Made by a program: the position numbers and the translations under genes
Shown here: piece by piece, positions 24,501 to 36,155 of the stretch
How the letters are laid out: every line of letters starts with the position of its first letter
Numbering within the stretch: position 1 is the stretch's first letter
Notes under the pieces: model-generated
Database searches by the model: none
What the model saw: only the letters and a program-made list of their open reading frames with translations
Told to the model about the DNA's origin: nothing
DNA from: Apiospora phragmitis
Taxonomy: Eukaryota; Ascomycota; Sordariomycetes; Amphisphaeriales; Apiosporaceae
DNA length: 64,000 nucleotides
Direction of reading: 5' to 3'
Assembly (NCBI GenBank): GCA_038363925.1
Contig: JAQQWL010000003.1
Location: forward strand, 2,170,001-2,234,000

Positions 24501-25482
24501 CACGTGCCAAGCCTCTGCAATCCAACAAAGAGTTCAATAGACTGCTTTTTCCTGGGTTCGAAATGGTCAGCGGAAAAATTGGGCTACCGAGAAAGTTGAA
24601 CTAACCAACGCCCGAGTCGCCCACAAATCCGACAGTGCGACTAGGTGGGCAATGAAAGTTTGATAACGTCTTTGCTTCCTGATGCAAGCGCTTCATTGTC
24701 GAGTCCGGATCAATATGCAGTGAACTACTCTCCAACGTGTCCTTCAAGTCGGACATGACCCTTCGGGCATCACGAAAAGCGGACTGAAAGGTAGGCTCGC
24801 TGAAGCGATCGTTCGGGGCCTTTTCGTCTCGAACGTCATAGACTTCGACGTTGATCCTGGAGCTGGACCGCCGTCGACAGCCACTGGGCGGCAATGGCGT
24901 GGCAGTTGTTGACTGCTGAGCTTCGGGGGTGAGCAGCCTTGCTGACCGATTGTTGGCTTCGGCGCTGATGTTGTTCAGAGCATCGGCGAGCTCGGACATG
25001 CCCATGGCTTTGGCAGTAGTGGGGTTGGATATGCTCATGTGCTGGAGTCGCGCGTCGATGCTACCGATGTCGCCATCATCACCCAAAGCGGCGGACGCAG
25101 CGCGAGGTCTGGGTGAGACTCGAGCACCGCCATGGGAGCCTTCGGACGACGTGGGAGGAGTGAGCGATACAGAAGGCGTACGAGCGTGTGTGCTCGCCGT
25201 ATCAGAAGACCGGTCTTCTGCTGCATCCCGGGGTATGGGTTCAATCGAGGGAAGCACAGTACCCGAGAATGCTCGCGGCCTCCCGTGAGACTCCGGAGAA
25301 GCTCTATCTTCAATGCTCGTTGCCAGTGTACTTCCGCTCCTGGGAGTCGGGATACCATCCGAGGACTCGGACGCCCCCTGACGAGGTACAGTGAAAGTGA
25401 AACTGTAGTCGGAAGTCTACGTAAAGTTGATTAGCCTAGGTAGTGCAGTGGCTCTCGTGTCACCTACATCAAGTTGCGTCAT
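21503..25482 (-). CDS. Large dynamin-superfamily GTPase, SLIP-GC-like
   Basis: A 15-nt first exon (25482-25468, MTQLD) splices to TSDYSFTFTVPR at 25416. A Ser/Thr/Pro-rich, probably disordered, ~260-residue N-terminus follows. The G1 loop GDSGVGKSSLLNSLL is split by an intron near 24610. The switch region GGAACTCVATEY and the G3 motif LVDLPG (near 23890), followed by LRDLNAARRHITERY, resemble the nuclear GTPase SLIP-GC family. IICTKSD is the likely G4 (TKxD). Beyond it come helical, charged segments with coiled-coil character, such as EIEKEQEQHYKVSVDE-type stretches, to VKRVHELISL-like residues at the stop at 21503. About a dozen short introns all keep frame, giving roughly 900-1000 aa. Large GTPases of this kind remodel membranes or act in immunity or DNA repair in animals; the fungal role is unknown. 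Confidence 0.8.
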
Positions 25483-26629
25483 TGCGTGCTAATATGGTCA
25501 ACAGATACCAGGCGAAGAAATTGATGGCACGACGCAGAGGGTTGATTGAGCGCGTACAAGTGACAGTGTTTTCTGTGTTGGTGACGTAGGAAATTCGCGG
25601 TTTGTATGAACGTGGATTGGATCGTGTTCCTTTGCTGAGTATGCAAGGGATCTATAACTGTCAAAAGCGAAAGGAGGGATCCTCCTGGGTCCCCTCATTT
25701 TCTAATGGTGTGGCTGTGAGAGATAACCGAGCCAACATCAATCCACCCGGCCAACGTTGACCGCCCAATTTGGGGCTGTGTGCATGGAACATCCTGCATG
25801 AAAGTGTCTCATCCATGCTTCAGGGGGGTGATAAGAGAGAACCAACCACCAAAAACGCCTAGAGCTATTCTGATTGGTGTGCCACATCCTCGGGTCCGGG
25901 GAGGAGCGACTGTCGCCCGCGTGATATCTCAGAAACCGTTAGGTCCTGACCTCATATAACCATCCCAATGTTTTAACGGGGAAAATTAAGTATGATTTCT
26001 AGATAAAAGAATTACATATGGCGACTGGTGACGACACGACATGTGCAGCTGGCACATGTTGACGTGGTCACCAGTATCTACCCGCGCGGTTGTAGAAGTG
26101 TAAGATAAGCGGCCAAGTCTTACTTGAACCCCTGCCTGAAAATGCATGTATCGTTCGATGTCGACATGGGTGGCCTTCTTTCACTGGCTCTCGAGCGCGG
26201 AAAGGATCAAAGAGGTTGATGAGTGATGGACCTACCTATTCGTACAGTCCAAGCCACCTGAACAGAACGCCAAGTACACTAAAGCCAAACGCGTCAGGGG
26301 TTACATTAGATCAGCGCCAGCCCCAAGTCACCTCCAACTTGCCCTAGCCAAAAAGCAGGCAGAATTAACCCCTCTAACCATAACACCTTGTAGACCGTAT
26401 CCCCAAATACACACAAGATCGGCGACGACAGAGCAACTGCGCGTCTTAACCCCCGATAGCAGCGTATGCCATGTCAAGATTAGACACAGGAATGCGCCAA
26501 GTAGAAGTTTTGATGCAACGCGATTGGATCAGTCTGGCCCTTTGATAAGTACTTAGTAACTGTGAGAAGCGGCCGGCGCGCAGTATCATAGCAGAACCCG
26601 AGTTCCGGTTCGAGGAGTATGATATCATG
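25483..26629. other. Intergenic region upstream of the GTPase
   Basis: About 1.15 kb between the GTPase start and the ABC transporter stop. Small open frames at 25498-25698 and 26446-26628 show no motif. A long imperfect palindrome lies at 26024-26075. Confidence 0.4.
26024..26075. repeat. Imperfect 52-nt palindrome
   Basis: The outer arms ACTGGTGAC (26024-26032) and GTCACCAGT (26067-26075) match exactly. The inner arms ACATGTGC and GCACATGT, around an AGCTG centre, also match exactly. The joining segments are mismatched by a few bases and one indel. It sits about 550 nt upstream of the GTPase start. Confidence 0.6.
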
Positions 26630-29600
26630 CTACGCCCGCTTGAAGGCGTTTTTTTTCGGAACGCGAAAGAGTCGATAGAAGACGAACGTCAGAACCACGT
26701 TTGCCAGAATGTATGACCAAAGAAGGTAAAAGTTCCTCCAGGCGTCGGTGTAGAAAATCTCGAAGTTGGAAAGGTAGGCGTCCGTGGTAGCCACGGGGCA
26801 GTAAGAGCAGAGTCCCCCAACGCTACCTGCCCCCGGGCCGTCGTCGGCGATGATGATGGTGCCGCCGCTGCGGGCCACAAAGGGGCCCAGAAAGTCGCCG
26901 CAGGTCTGGTTGGCAGGGGCCTGCATGTGGAGGATCTCGGCCGCGGTGCAGACGACGGGGCTCCCCGTCAGCGAGGCCGACATGATGCCGCCGATGAGGT
27001 AGTTGACGGGCGAGACGCGGTACATGAAGGTCCAGAAGGCGGGGATGTCGGCCGGCCGGACCGCGACGCCCGAGAAGGAGATGCACAGCAGCCAGAGCAG
27101 CGTCGCGAGCACGCCGGCCGTCTCCGCCGTCTCCACCCACGCGATGCAGAAGTGCGAGAAGGTGCTCGTGAACAGCAGGTACTGCAGCAGGAATAGGAAC
27201 ACCTGCGCCCCGCGCTCCGCCGCGTCCGCCGCCGACGACGTGTTCTGGACGAAGCCCACCGGATAGTACCAGCAGAGGTAGGCGAGCACAGCCATCAGGC
27301 AGTTGTAGAAGGCCTCGACGAGGATATTGGATAACAGAAAGGCTATTCAGGCATTTTTAGTCCAAGGCAGGAACTAGGGAAGAAGGTGAGACAAAAACTC
27401 ACATGTCCACCGGTACATCTTAGATGGGCGCTCTCGGGCCTCGTATAGGGCACGTAACGGCACAAATGTGGGCATAATCTGCTCATTCAGGTTGCCGAAT
27501 AGCACAAAGAACATGTAGATGGCGTAAAGCTGGTTCTGCAATCCCTGGAGGCTGTTTTGGGCGCTGAAACTGAAGCCGATGTAGAGTGACTGCAAGTGTT
27601 TTTGTAAGTAAGTGAGTGACATAAAGATTCCTGCAAGCCTGAAACGTACCGAAATGCCGACCATGAGGGTTTTGGACCAGAGATACGTAGGTGACCGCCA
27701 GTAATGCTTGGAAGTGCGCAACATCATCTCCTGGAATTGCGACCAGAATGAAGTCACAAATTCTTGACTCAAGGATGGATCGCTTCTGGCACTGGAGATG
27801 TTTGCTGGGTCACTGGCGGCAGAGACATATCTCAGACGCGACAGCTCCGTCCTGACCGCCTGGTACTCGGGTGACGCCCGCCAGGTTTCAAACCAGTCAA
27901 TACCTTTTGTTCCATCAGAAGGTGCCTGGATAACCTCTAGCATCCATTCCGCTGGGTTGGCAGTGACGGGGCATTTCGGGGCCCCGTTTCGCTCGAGATA
28001 CTCGATCAGTGTACGGCTCTCGTCGCCCAAATCTGCGGAAATATGTTAATGGATATTTGAACATATGATAGCCTAAACAGATCAAGTGCGGGTAATCTCA
28101 CCTCCGAAATAGGCCGTCTTTCCCCCCGAAGAAAGAAGCAGCAGCCGGTCGAACCTCTGGAAGAGCAAGGCCGACGGCTGGTGAATAGTGCACAGGATGG
28201 CCTGGCCGCTGCGCTTGAGCGTCTCGATGAGGTCGCAGATGGCCCACGACGTCTGCGAGTCGAGCCCCGAGGTGGGCTCGTCCAGGAAGACGAGCAGCTC
28301 GGGCCGCGCGGCCAGCTCGACGCCGATGGTCAGCCGCTTGCGCTGCTCCACGTTGAGGCCCTCGCCCGGCACGCCGACGACGGCGCCGGCGAACTCGCGC
28401 ATGCCCAGCAGGTCGACGACCTCGTCGACGTAGCGCAGCTTCTCCGCGCGCGGCACGGTCCGCGGCTGCCGCAGCAGCGCGCTGAACTCGAGCGCTTCCC
28501 GCACCGTCGCCGTCTCCAGGTGCAGGTCCTGCTGCTGCACGTAGCCGACGCGGTGCTGGAAGGAGGCGTCCGTGGCGACGCCGTCGATCAGGGTGGCGCC
28601 GCGCACCACCCCCATCGTTACGCGTGTGGCCAAGACGTCGAGAAGGGTTGTCTTGCCGGCCCCGGAGACGCCCTGGTTTCGTTAGCATTGCTTCTTTGCG
28701 ACGTGAAATTGAACGAGAAATAAAGACACTATGCGAATGGAACTGCTGAGCACGCTTACCATGAGAGCGGTCGACTTTCCCGGTTTCACCCAACCGTCGA
28801 CGTGATCCAGGAGACGGCGCTCCTGGCCTTTGACCTGGACGTCATAACATAGATCTTCCCAGTGGAAGACGGAGGTGCCTCTTCCGACTGCATCTTCCGG
28901 CTCTTTGGGCAGCCCGCTCTGAATCTGGGCCACAGCGGAGCCCGAGGAGTTGGAAGACTCCTCATCCTCGGCGTGCCCATCACAGCCTTTGGACGGCTTG
29001 TGCGGGACTGCGCCCCTTCGGAAAACAAGGAACTCACCTCGGCTCTTGGGTGGAGTCGAGAGTTCAGCAGCGGTGATATACGTGCCGAAAAGTACGATCA
29101 AATACGCAGCCAGTATACCAACATTCCTGCGCGACAGTGGTCAGTTAGGGGGCGCGAAGGAAGTGGGGTTGGGGAGAATTCCCCCTTTTTTCCAATTCGA
29201 CAAAATCATTCTTACCTCCACTTATTTTCATTCAGATAGCCAAACGTAAACTCGATGTAAGCGTCGCCGCCGACACTGGCCTCGCCGGCGCGCGCGCCCA
29301 CCACAGAGCAGATCTGGGATGCCGCGGCCAGGCCCTCGTAGCCGGGTCCCTGCGGCACCATGGTGGTGCAGGGGAAGCGGCGGCCGTGGAACTCGTTGGC
29401 CATCAGGGCCTCGAAGGCGTAGGACAGCGGGTTGACGTGGTACATCCACTCGGACCAGCCGGGCAGGTAGGCGGGCGGGATGCAGAAGCCCGTGTAGATG
29501 ATGAGGCCGATGCTGAGCAGCGCGCTGGGCACCATGGCCTGCGCCGGCGTGCGCGTCAGGTACGCCAGCGTGCGGTACAGGCACGACATGACGAGCGTGG

Positions 29601-31648
29601 TGAGGTACGTCACCAGCGAGAAGAAGAAGAAGCTGCCGGCGTCCTGCCGCAGGCCGGTCATGAAGTACACAATCACATTGAAGATGATCATGTTGGCCGT
29701 CTTGTACGGGAGGTCCATCACGTAGCTTGCGATGGCCTGTGTCGACAGGCTGTAGAAGGCGTACTTGTGCTGCTTCTCGACTACCGGTCGTTCTGCATAC
29801 ACGGTAAGAACCTAATGCAGGGCTGGTTAGCACACACGCATAGGCCAAGAAGCATTTCCAGGGTTCCAGCCTACCTCCAACTGGCTTGCAAAAGCGTTGA
29901 AAAGCAAAGAGAAGAAGATGATACCCCCTCGATAGTAGAAGGTTGAAGTGTCTTCCTTCAGGCGAAAGAACATGCTCCCCAGCATGAGAGCCATGATGAT
30001 CTGGAACACCAGGGAGGCAATGGTATAAGCCGGGTCCGCCAGAAGCCTCCGCCAACCGCGCCAGAGATTCAGCGAAACTTGAGCTGCGTAGGAAATGTTG
30101 TATGGCGACCGTGCCGGCTGGCTCTTGGCCTGCTCGGCGTGTCGCGATTCCTTGAACTCGATCAATCTCTCCTCGGCTGGGTGTTTCAGTTGGTAGTTGT
30201 CGAGCTCGACGAGGAGGTCCTTGCGCTGCCGACTCTCCTGCCATCTCTTGGCAAATTCGCCGGGCGTGCGAGGGGCGAGGTTCTCGAATCCGGGCAGAAT
30301 ACGGCGCTGATTGGGGCTGGTCATGGATGTTAGGAAGTCTGGAGTTGTCTGTCGGTCGGGACCTGCGAGGGTGTGAGCCACTCAAGTTGTGCAATTAGAC
30401 AGGTTGGGCTCGCAGCAAGACTCTCAACGTACAACAAAATCCAAGGTCTTGGAAGTATGCCTTCGCTTCCGTTGTCGGACCAAAGTATATCTGCCTCCCT
30501 TCGTATAGCACTGTAACCCGGTCGAATAACTGGTACGCCGCCTTGGTCAATCTCCAGTAGCTTACAAGGAGGGGATGCCGTAATACATACCTCATAAGCG
30601 CTCTGTGGCGCCTGGTAAATGGCCACGGCCGCGCTAATGCCGAGCAGGTCGGCCTGGCCGCGGAGGCTCTCGCAGGAGGTGACGGCATTGCCGCTGTCGA
30701 GCCCGCGCGTCGAGTTGTCCCAGCACTGGAGATGGGCGCCGGCCAGGGCGGCCTCGGCGATGCTGACGCGCTTCCGCTCACCGCCACTGACGCCGCGCAC
30801 CAGGTAGTCGTCGCCGACACGTGTCTCGGCCGTGTGTGCGATCCCCAAGACCGCCATGACGACGTCGCTGGTTAGGTCCGCCGTCTGCGCGCGCGTCAGG
30901 CCCGGAGGCGGCGTCCGCCCCGACCGCGCCTGCGCTGCGAACATGAGCGTCTCGCCCACCGTCAGGTGCGCCAGGTTGACGTCGCGCTCGGCGTTGTAGA
31001 GCACGTCGCCGCGGAACCGCGTACGGACGTATTTCGTCGGAATCCCTGCGCGCGTGTTTCTCTTGTTAGCTTAGCTTCAAGCTGATAAGCTCTTGTGTGT
31101 TTTTGCCAGCACTCACCTCGAAAATTCAGCATCGCGTCAGGACTCACGCGAAGGCCCGCTGTCTCGCCGGCAATGGTTTTGAGGAGGGTAGAGCACCCCG
31201 AGCCGGGCGGTCCCAAAACGAGGAGGAGCTCCCCGTCCTCGATGACGCCCTCAAAGTCCCGCAAGATCAAGGTGTCTTTCGGTCGGCGGCCACCGCCGAG
31301 GCGCCTGGCGAGTGAAGTAAGGAGATCCAAAAGCACACCGCCTGTGCTTTGCTGGTATTTCGGCGCCGTGCTGGCGATGCCTGACACGGACAAATCACTA
31401 AAAGCCACGCCGAGTTTTCGCTTCGCCCCTTTCGAGGCATCGAAACTCCAGAGGTCGATGACGGACTTGACCCATCGTTTGGCATCAAATGTCGGGGAGT
31501 GCGGATCCAAGTCACCGCCCGAGGGCGTATGCAACTTTCGGGCTAGTGACTCGATGTCCGCCTCTATGGACCCGTGATGACCCTCTCTCTCTGCAGAAGC
31601 GCGGTAACACCTCGCTTCTTTGTCGGTTTCAATCTTTGGACTGGACAT
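26630..31648 (-). CDS. Full-size PDR-type ABC transporter (ABC-G)
   Basis: Spliced from about ten exons with no frame break. The order is (NBD-TMD)x2, as in yeast Pdr5 and Candida Cdr1. NBD1 has the degenerate Walker [10 protein letters not shown] near 31200, signature [16 protein letters not shown] near 30780 and Walker B-region [17 protein letters not shown]1 includes [12 protein letters not shown] and a run to [12 protein letters not shown]2 has the consensus Walker [10 protein letters not shown] near 28650, signature [12 protein letters not shown], and [10 protein letters not shown] near 28270. TMD2 ends in [17 protein letters not shown]. The asymmetry between the two nucleotide sites is normal for the family. 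It exports hydrophobic drugs, toxins or metabolites at the plasma membrane. About 1450 aa, the usual length. Its place next to oxidases is consistent with efflux of a product or toxicant, by inference. Confidence 0.93.
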
Positions 31649-32410
31649 TATGGTTGACTAGCGAACGAGGTAGGTGAAAGATGGGAAGATAGTATTCAAA
31701 ATAACTAAATACATCCATATTTCTACTATGAAGTGAATATTTTAATATATACATAGATGATGTTGATACTTGAGCTCTCTGTCTATAGCCTCTCTATAGC
31801 CTCCCTATAGCATTGTCATCCGCGGATCCCGCCCCGGATGGCGCAGCCTAATAACGCGTCAAAGGCAAATATACTTTGCTCGTGGTTTCCCAGGATATGT
31901 GACTTTAATTGTCGTTACCTATCGCGCTTGGTCTACGTATGGTTCCATTAGCAAATGCCAACCCCTAGAAGACACAATGCGCTGTGGACCCCGAGCTGGG
32001 GTATATGCATCGGGGGTCCACTTTCACCACAGCAGATCCAGGCTTAGGGCATCTCGGGGGCTCGACGCTGACTAGCACAAGAACAAGGAAACCTGGGTTT
32101 TGGAGATAGAGGCCCTGCGCTTCGGAAACCCGCGGAAATCGTGAAAGGATCTCAGCCACCCCAACTACAATAAACCCGTCTCTTCGGTAGGAGGGAAATG
32201 CCGCAGTTTACATAACTTACACCAAGTTTCTTGTTGCCAAGGTAGTCACCTAGTACGGCGACAGGACTTGTCACAAACAGATTACGACTGGCAATAATCA
32301 GATCAAAAAATAATTACACGATGATAGATTGTATTGACACCAATAACGGCAGACGATGTACATATGGATTCCCCTACCTTCATCATATCTTAAGCAAACC
32401 CATATCATGA
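31649..32410. other. Intergenic region upstream of the ABC transporter
   Basis: About 760 nt with three close CTATAGC-containing repeats at about 31782-31812 (GTCTATAGCCTCTCTATAGC, then CTCCCTATAGC). No gene signature appears in the small open frame at 31965-32159. Probably the ABC promoter. Confidence 0.4.
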
Positions 32411-33294
32411 CTATGGACACAGCTCACGAACGAGCTTGATATACTCAATTGCCCCAAGGGCGGTAAGAATATGCCACCAACCATGAAACTCCAGCAGGAA
32501 CGACCAAGGAACTCCGAGGGCGGTCCGCAAGCTCCTCAGGGGCTCACAGAATTCCAGGTCGATATACCACAGCGCGTACCCAACAGCCAGCGCGATAACG
32601 GCTTTGGCGAACTGCCGCAGATGCTTCGCCTTTCTCTCCGCCCTCTCCCAGGACATAATCAGATATAGAGTACGAGGCCATATGCACGTCAACTGGGCGC
32701 CAAAGATGGTAACATGGTACATGACGTTGCCAGACTTGACATAGGCAACGGCGAGAACTATCGTAATCGACAATAGAAACACAGTGACGGTTTGCTTGAC
32801 CACGGGGCTCTGCCCGACGGTATATAGCCGGTGGAGTATGGCAGTAGCAAGGACCAGCATAGATAGTTCATCAGATAATTGTGCATTCAGCAGCAGAGTC
32901 CCGTGAAAGACCGAAGAAGTGATACCGACAAGAATCATGGAGTACGACATGGAGTCGAGGCTGAGAAACACTCGATGATGGTCATGAAGCCCCGGATAGC
33001 AAAGTGCCATGTATACTGATTAGTCCAAAGATGTCAGTTTTCTGGAGTTCAGGAAGGGGGATAGGACGTCGGTACCGTATGCTATGTTGGACAAAGTGTT
33101 TATGAACTCGGCAGCATATCGTGTGACTGCATAGTCCTCCTCGCAGAAACTACATATTCGATGTGTTAGAATCAAGGCTGAGAGGTCGGCAAGGCTCTGG
33201 CCAAGGCAACTCACTTCGCCCAGCTTGTGGGTGGGCCCCAAACGCCAGTCAGAGCGTACCGGTCACCGGAAAAGTCGTGATTATGATGACCCAT
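32411..33294 (-). CDS. Alkaline ceramidase (YPC1/YDC1 family)
   Basis: The start at 33294 gives MGHHNHDFSGDRYALTGVWG. Splicing yields PPTSWANFCEEDYAVTRYAAEFINTLSN, then YVYMALCYPGLHDHHRVF, which match the ceramidase N-terminal WGP.(T)..(C)E.(N/D)Y..(..)AE..N..SN pattern. The zinc-site signals follow: an SSVFHGTLLL histidine with DEL two turns on, and EFHGWWHILTALG near the C-terminus. Seven hydrophobic segments are present. These ER or Golgi enzymes hydrolyse ceramide or phytoceramide to sphingoid base and fatty acid. About 250-260 aa, intact across three exons. No sign that it belongs to a metabolite cluster. Confidence 0.9.
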
Positions 33295-34075
33295 GTTTGT
33301 CTTGAAAGCTTGCGATGCCTGCCTCTTTGATGCGTATCTGGTTCTTTGGCTGGCGTTGCCTCAACTCTGAAAATGCGTTCTGCAAAGTAGTTTGTTCAGT
33401 TACTTCATATAAACGTCGCCCAGCTAGTGAGCGCATTAGGCCGCGGGCCCCGGAGCCATTCGTTCAATTCTACATAGGCTGCTAATTATAGATAGGGCTT
33501 GACAAGGATGGGCGAGCTTGAGAAGTCCATCCGTCGCACTCGCATAGCTTATCAACCAGCATTAGAACGAAAGCGATTGGTCCCATTCACTCGGCGCCGT
33601 CGGAATCCATGGTGACGTGGCATGATGATCAACCTAGCTTAAAGCTCGTTTGGTTCTGTTTTGGGTAGCCCCGTTGGAAACCCCCCTGGGCGTCTATTAC
33701 AAGTGGGTCAGGTCGAGTATACCAGTCGCACTACTGACTCGCTAGCCACATCCTGAGTCCACCTCTGTTCAAACGCTAGCATAACCCCGGTATATGTTGT
33801 CGGCGGCAGCCACCATTCCGACAATGAAAGAGTGGCAGGCCAAGGCCTAGCCGGCTGGGCCTCCGCCATATCCTGATCTTCTATTAATATGTGATGAGAT
33901 CTGCCCTAGTAGAGGTCTCTAGAGTAATTGCATGGAGATAATAGTCTGATAACACATGATCGATGAACGCATGAGACCAAGGCCACGATACAGTTGCTCC
34001 GACCGATCCCGACAATGACCCGTGCAATTGCGGCCGAGCATGACGAGCCGTCGTCGTCGGCAAGAGGAGCGTTCG
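33295..34075. other. Intergenic region between divergent genes
   Basis: About 780 nt. Overlapping open frames at 33906-34544 on the minus strand are shadows of the membrane-protein gene. No feature recognised. Confidence 0.4.
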
Positions 34076-35377
34076 ATGACAGATACGATGGCCCCTTCTC
34101 TCGACCGTCGCTCACATCCGGACGGTGTATTTTGTTGTCGCTGGCCGGCAATGTGCATACTTGGGAGGAAACGACATGTGAAGCTCTGGGAGCGTCGCAA
34201 TCAGGTGTGGATGATTCCCTGCCTCCGAGCGACGCGCACCTCCAGGGCAAAGAGTTTCGCCTTGGGCGATGCATCGGCGACGGCGGCGGCTTGGAGGCAG
34301 CCTGCGCCGGCAACAAGGCAGCCTGCTGTTGAGCCCATACCACCACCGCTGAACTACACCCTACGCGGGAGGCGTTCTGGCATCGCACTCTTCGTCTTCT
34401 ACACCTTCCTCGATAGTCTTCTCTTGCCGGTCGGGCTCTATTTCCTCCTGTGGTATGGGTTGGGCCGGGCAATCCAAAGTACCATCCTCTGAGCGCGAGC
34501 ACCGTATTAACCATCGTCACGACCGCCATCGGGGGCGCCAGCATATACGAGCTGCTTCTGAGGGCCTGGCGGCTCTGGAAAAAGAAAAGTGATTGCCGAG
34601 TAAGCAGTGCGACTATTATGTGTATGTACCCTGGACAGAGAAGAACGCGACTGATTGTTGCGTGTCTTATAGGTCATTGGGGCTCGGAGGTGGTACTTCG
34701 ACTGGTTCGAATGGTGGTTTGTGTTCGCATGGATCCTGATCATCGTGGAAATTGTCGTGTAAGTATCTTGTCTTTCCCAGTCACGGCCGCCCCTTTCCAA
34801 ACTAAAGCTAGACGGAAATCTATATACTCATCGCCGAGGGAGGGAAATTAGGGCGTTTCTGCCAGATGAACCCGACAAACGTCTGCTCGCGATGCCCCTA
34901 TCTACGGTTCTGTTCATATTCGGCACCGTCAGTCTTTCCATCGACATCCTCCACGGCCTATCCATCCCCGCGCCCATGCGAATCTCCTCGATACCTCGGG
35001 GCGCCCAGCTGCGGCCCGGGATCTACCCACTGATCGAAGACATCTGCGCGGTCGACGGCTCCGGCACGACGGAGTTCCGCCGGAACCTGAACCGCCGCTA
35101 CGCCGCCAGCCACGTGTTCCGCACCATGCTGCGGCGGCTCGGCTTCTTCTGGGCCCTGGGCGCGGACTGCTGCGCCTTCACCACCATGGCGCTGGTCTTC
35201 GGGCTCGCCGACGACGGCCTCATCGACTACGCTTACACGATCGGCTGGGTCTTGCCCTTCATCTGGGCGGGGCCTTCGGCGTGGGCTACGGTGCTCTACG
35301 TGAAGAGGGAACTGAAAAAGGAAAAGAGGCTGTGGGCGATGGAGGTCGAGTTAAGGGTGGAGTGTAGGCGCTCTTAG
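34076..35377 (+). CDS. Fungal membrane protein of unknown function, about six TM helices, one frame break
   Basis: Exons about 34076-34599, 34673-34758 and 34852-35377 join in frame. The hydrophobic runs are ALFVFYTFLDSLLLPVGLYF, LTIVTTAIGGASIYELLL, FEWWFVFAWILIIVEIVV, STVLFIFGTVSLSIDI, FFWALGADCCAFTTMALVFG and IGWVLPFIWAGPSAWATVLY. A PPPLNYTLRGRR segment precedes the first helix, as in a widespread but uncharacterised fungal family. One base seems missing near 34464, since GLGPGNPKYH continues in another frame. The start is uncertain: 34076 is the first reasonable ATG in the frame of the first helix, but the N-terminal ~90 residues look non-conserved, so the start could be later. Function unknown. 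Confidence 0.6.
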
Positions 35378-36155
35378 AATTACCGTGAATTATTTAACAC
35401 CGCCCACGGCACCACAGGGAGGGCAGACATGTTTAGGTAAACTTAGCAGCATGTAAGCCAAAGGCCACGCCGGAATGCTTTACTAAGAACTTATGAACTG
35501 GCCCACTATGCGTCCGTGCCTCCCGGAGGCCAACATGGGTGATTTTGTGTGTTAATTAGCTTCGTACCCATGCTCCCCAAACGGAGGATCGCAGAATGCT
35601 ACCTACAATGCTTGAAATACTACGAGCGCAGGAAAACGTGTCGGGCTACAAATGATTGTTGCCTAAAGATACACGGGCAGCCGCATGCGACTCGAGATAA
35701 AGTACCCGGACACTGCCACATCCCCACATCCATGTCGGCGACTGTTTGGCATTGATTGTTTTGATGTTAATAAGCTTTCTATTCTCCTGGTCTATTCTGG
35801 TGGGTACACGTCATTTCCTAGCTCGCATTCGCATATGGTTTTTAGTTGTTGTTAGCCATGGGTTAAGGCGGGAGGGATGGTGGAAACGTGGAGGCGGAGC
35901 TGCCACCACGACAAACCGGGGCCGGGCTCCGCGGGCATCCCCGCGCTGAACCCTGGTTGCGTGAATTCGGCGAAGATTATGCTTCATTGCCAATGAATGC
36001 AGCATCAAATTCATTGGTTTTCTACTGCCAAACACCTTTTGTTAGAGAACATCATGCCGATTATAAAGCCCCGACAAGGGAACAATATTCGGAAGCCGTC
36101 TCTACGCCGCACACCACCGAGCAGTACCAGCAGCGAGCGCAGAGACCTAAACAGC
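35378..36155. other. Intergenic region upstream of the CYP505-type fusion
   Basis: About 780 nt. Small open frames at 35549-35949 lack motifs. No clear regulatory element recognised. Confidence 0.4.

Noticed and set aside
29228..30394. Long minus-strand frame of 388 codons
   Set aside because: It overlaps the ABC transporter exons in another frame and lacks ABC motifs; it is a GC-rich shadow.
16320..31648. CRISPR arrays, tRNA or rRNA genes
   Set aside because: I saw no regularly spaced repeat-spacer array and no cloverleaf or rRNA segment in this part or elsewhere; CRISPR is not expected in a fungal nuclear genome.
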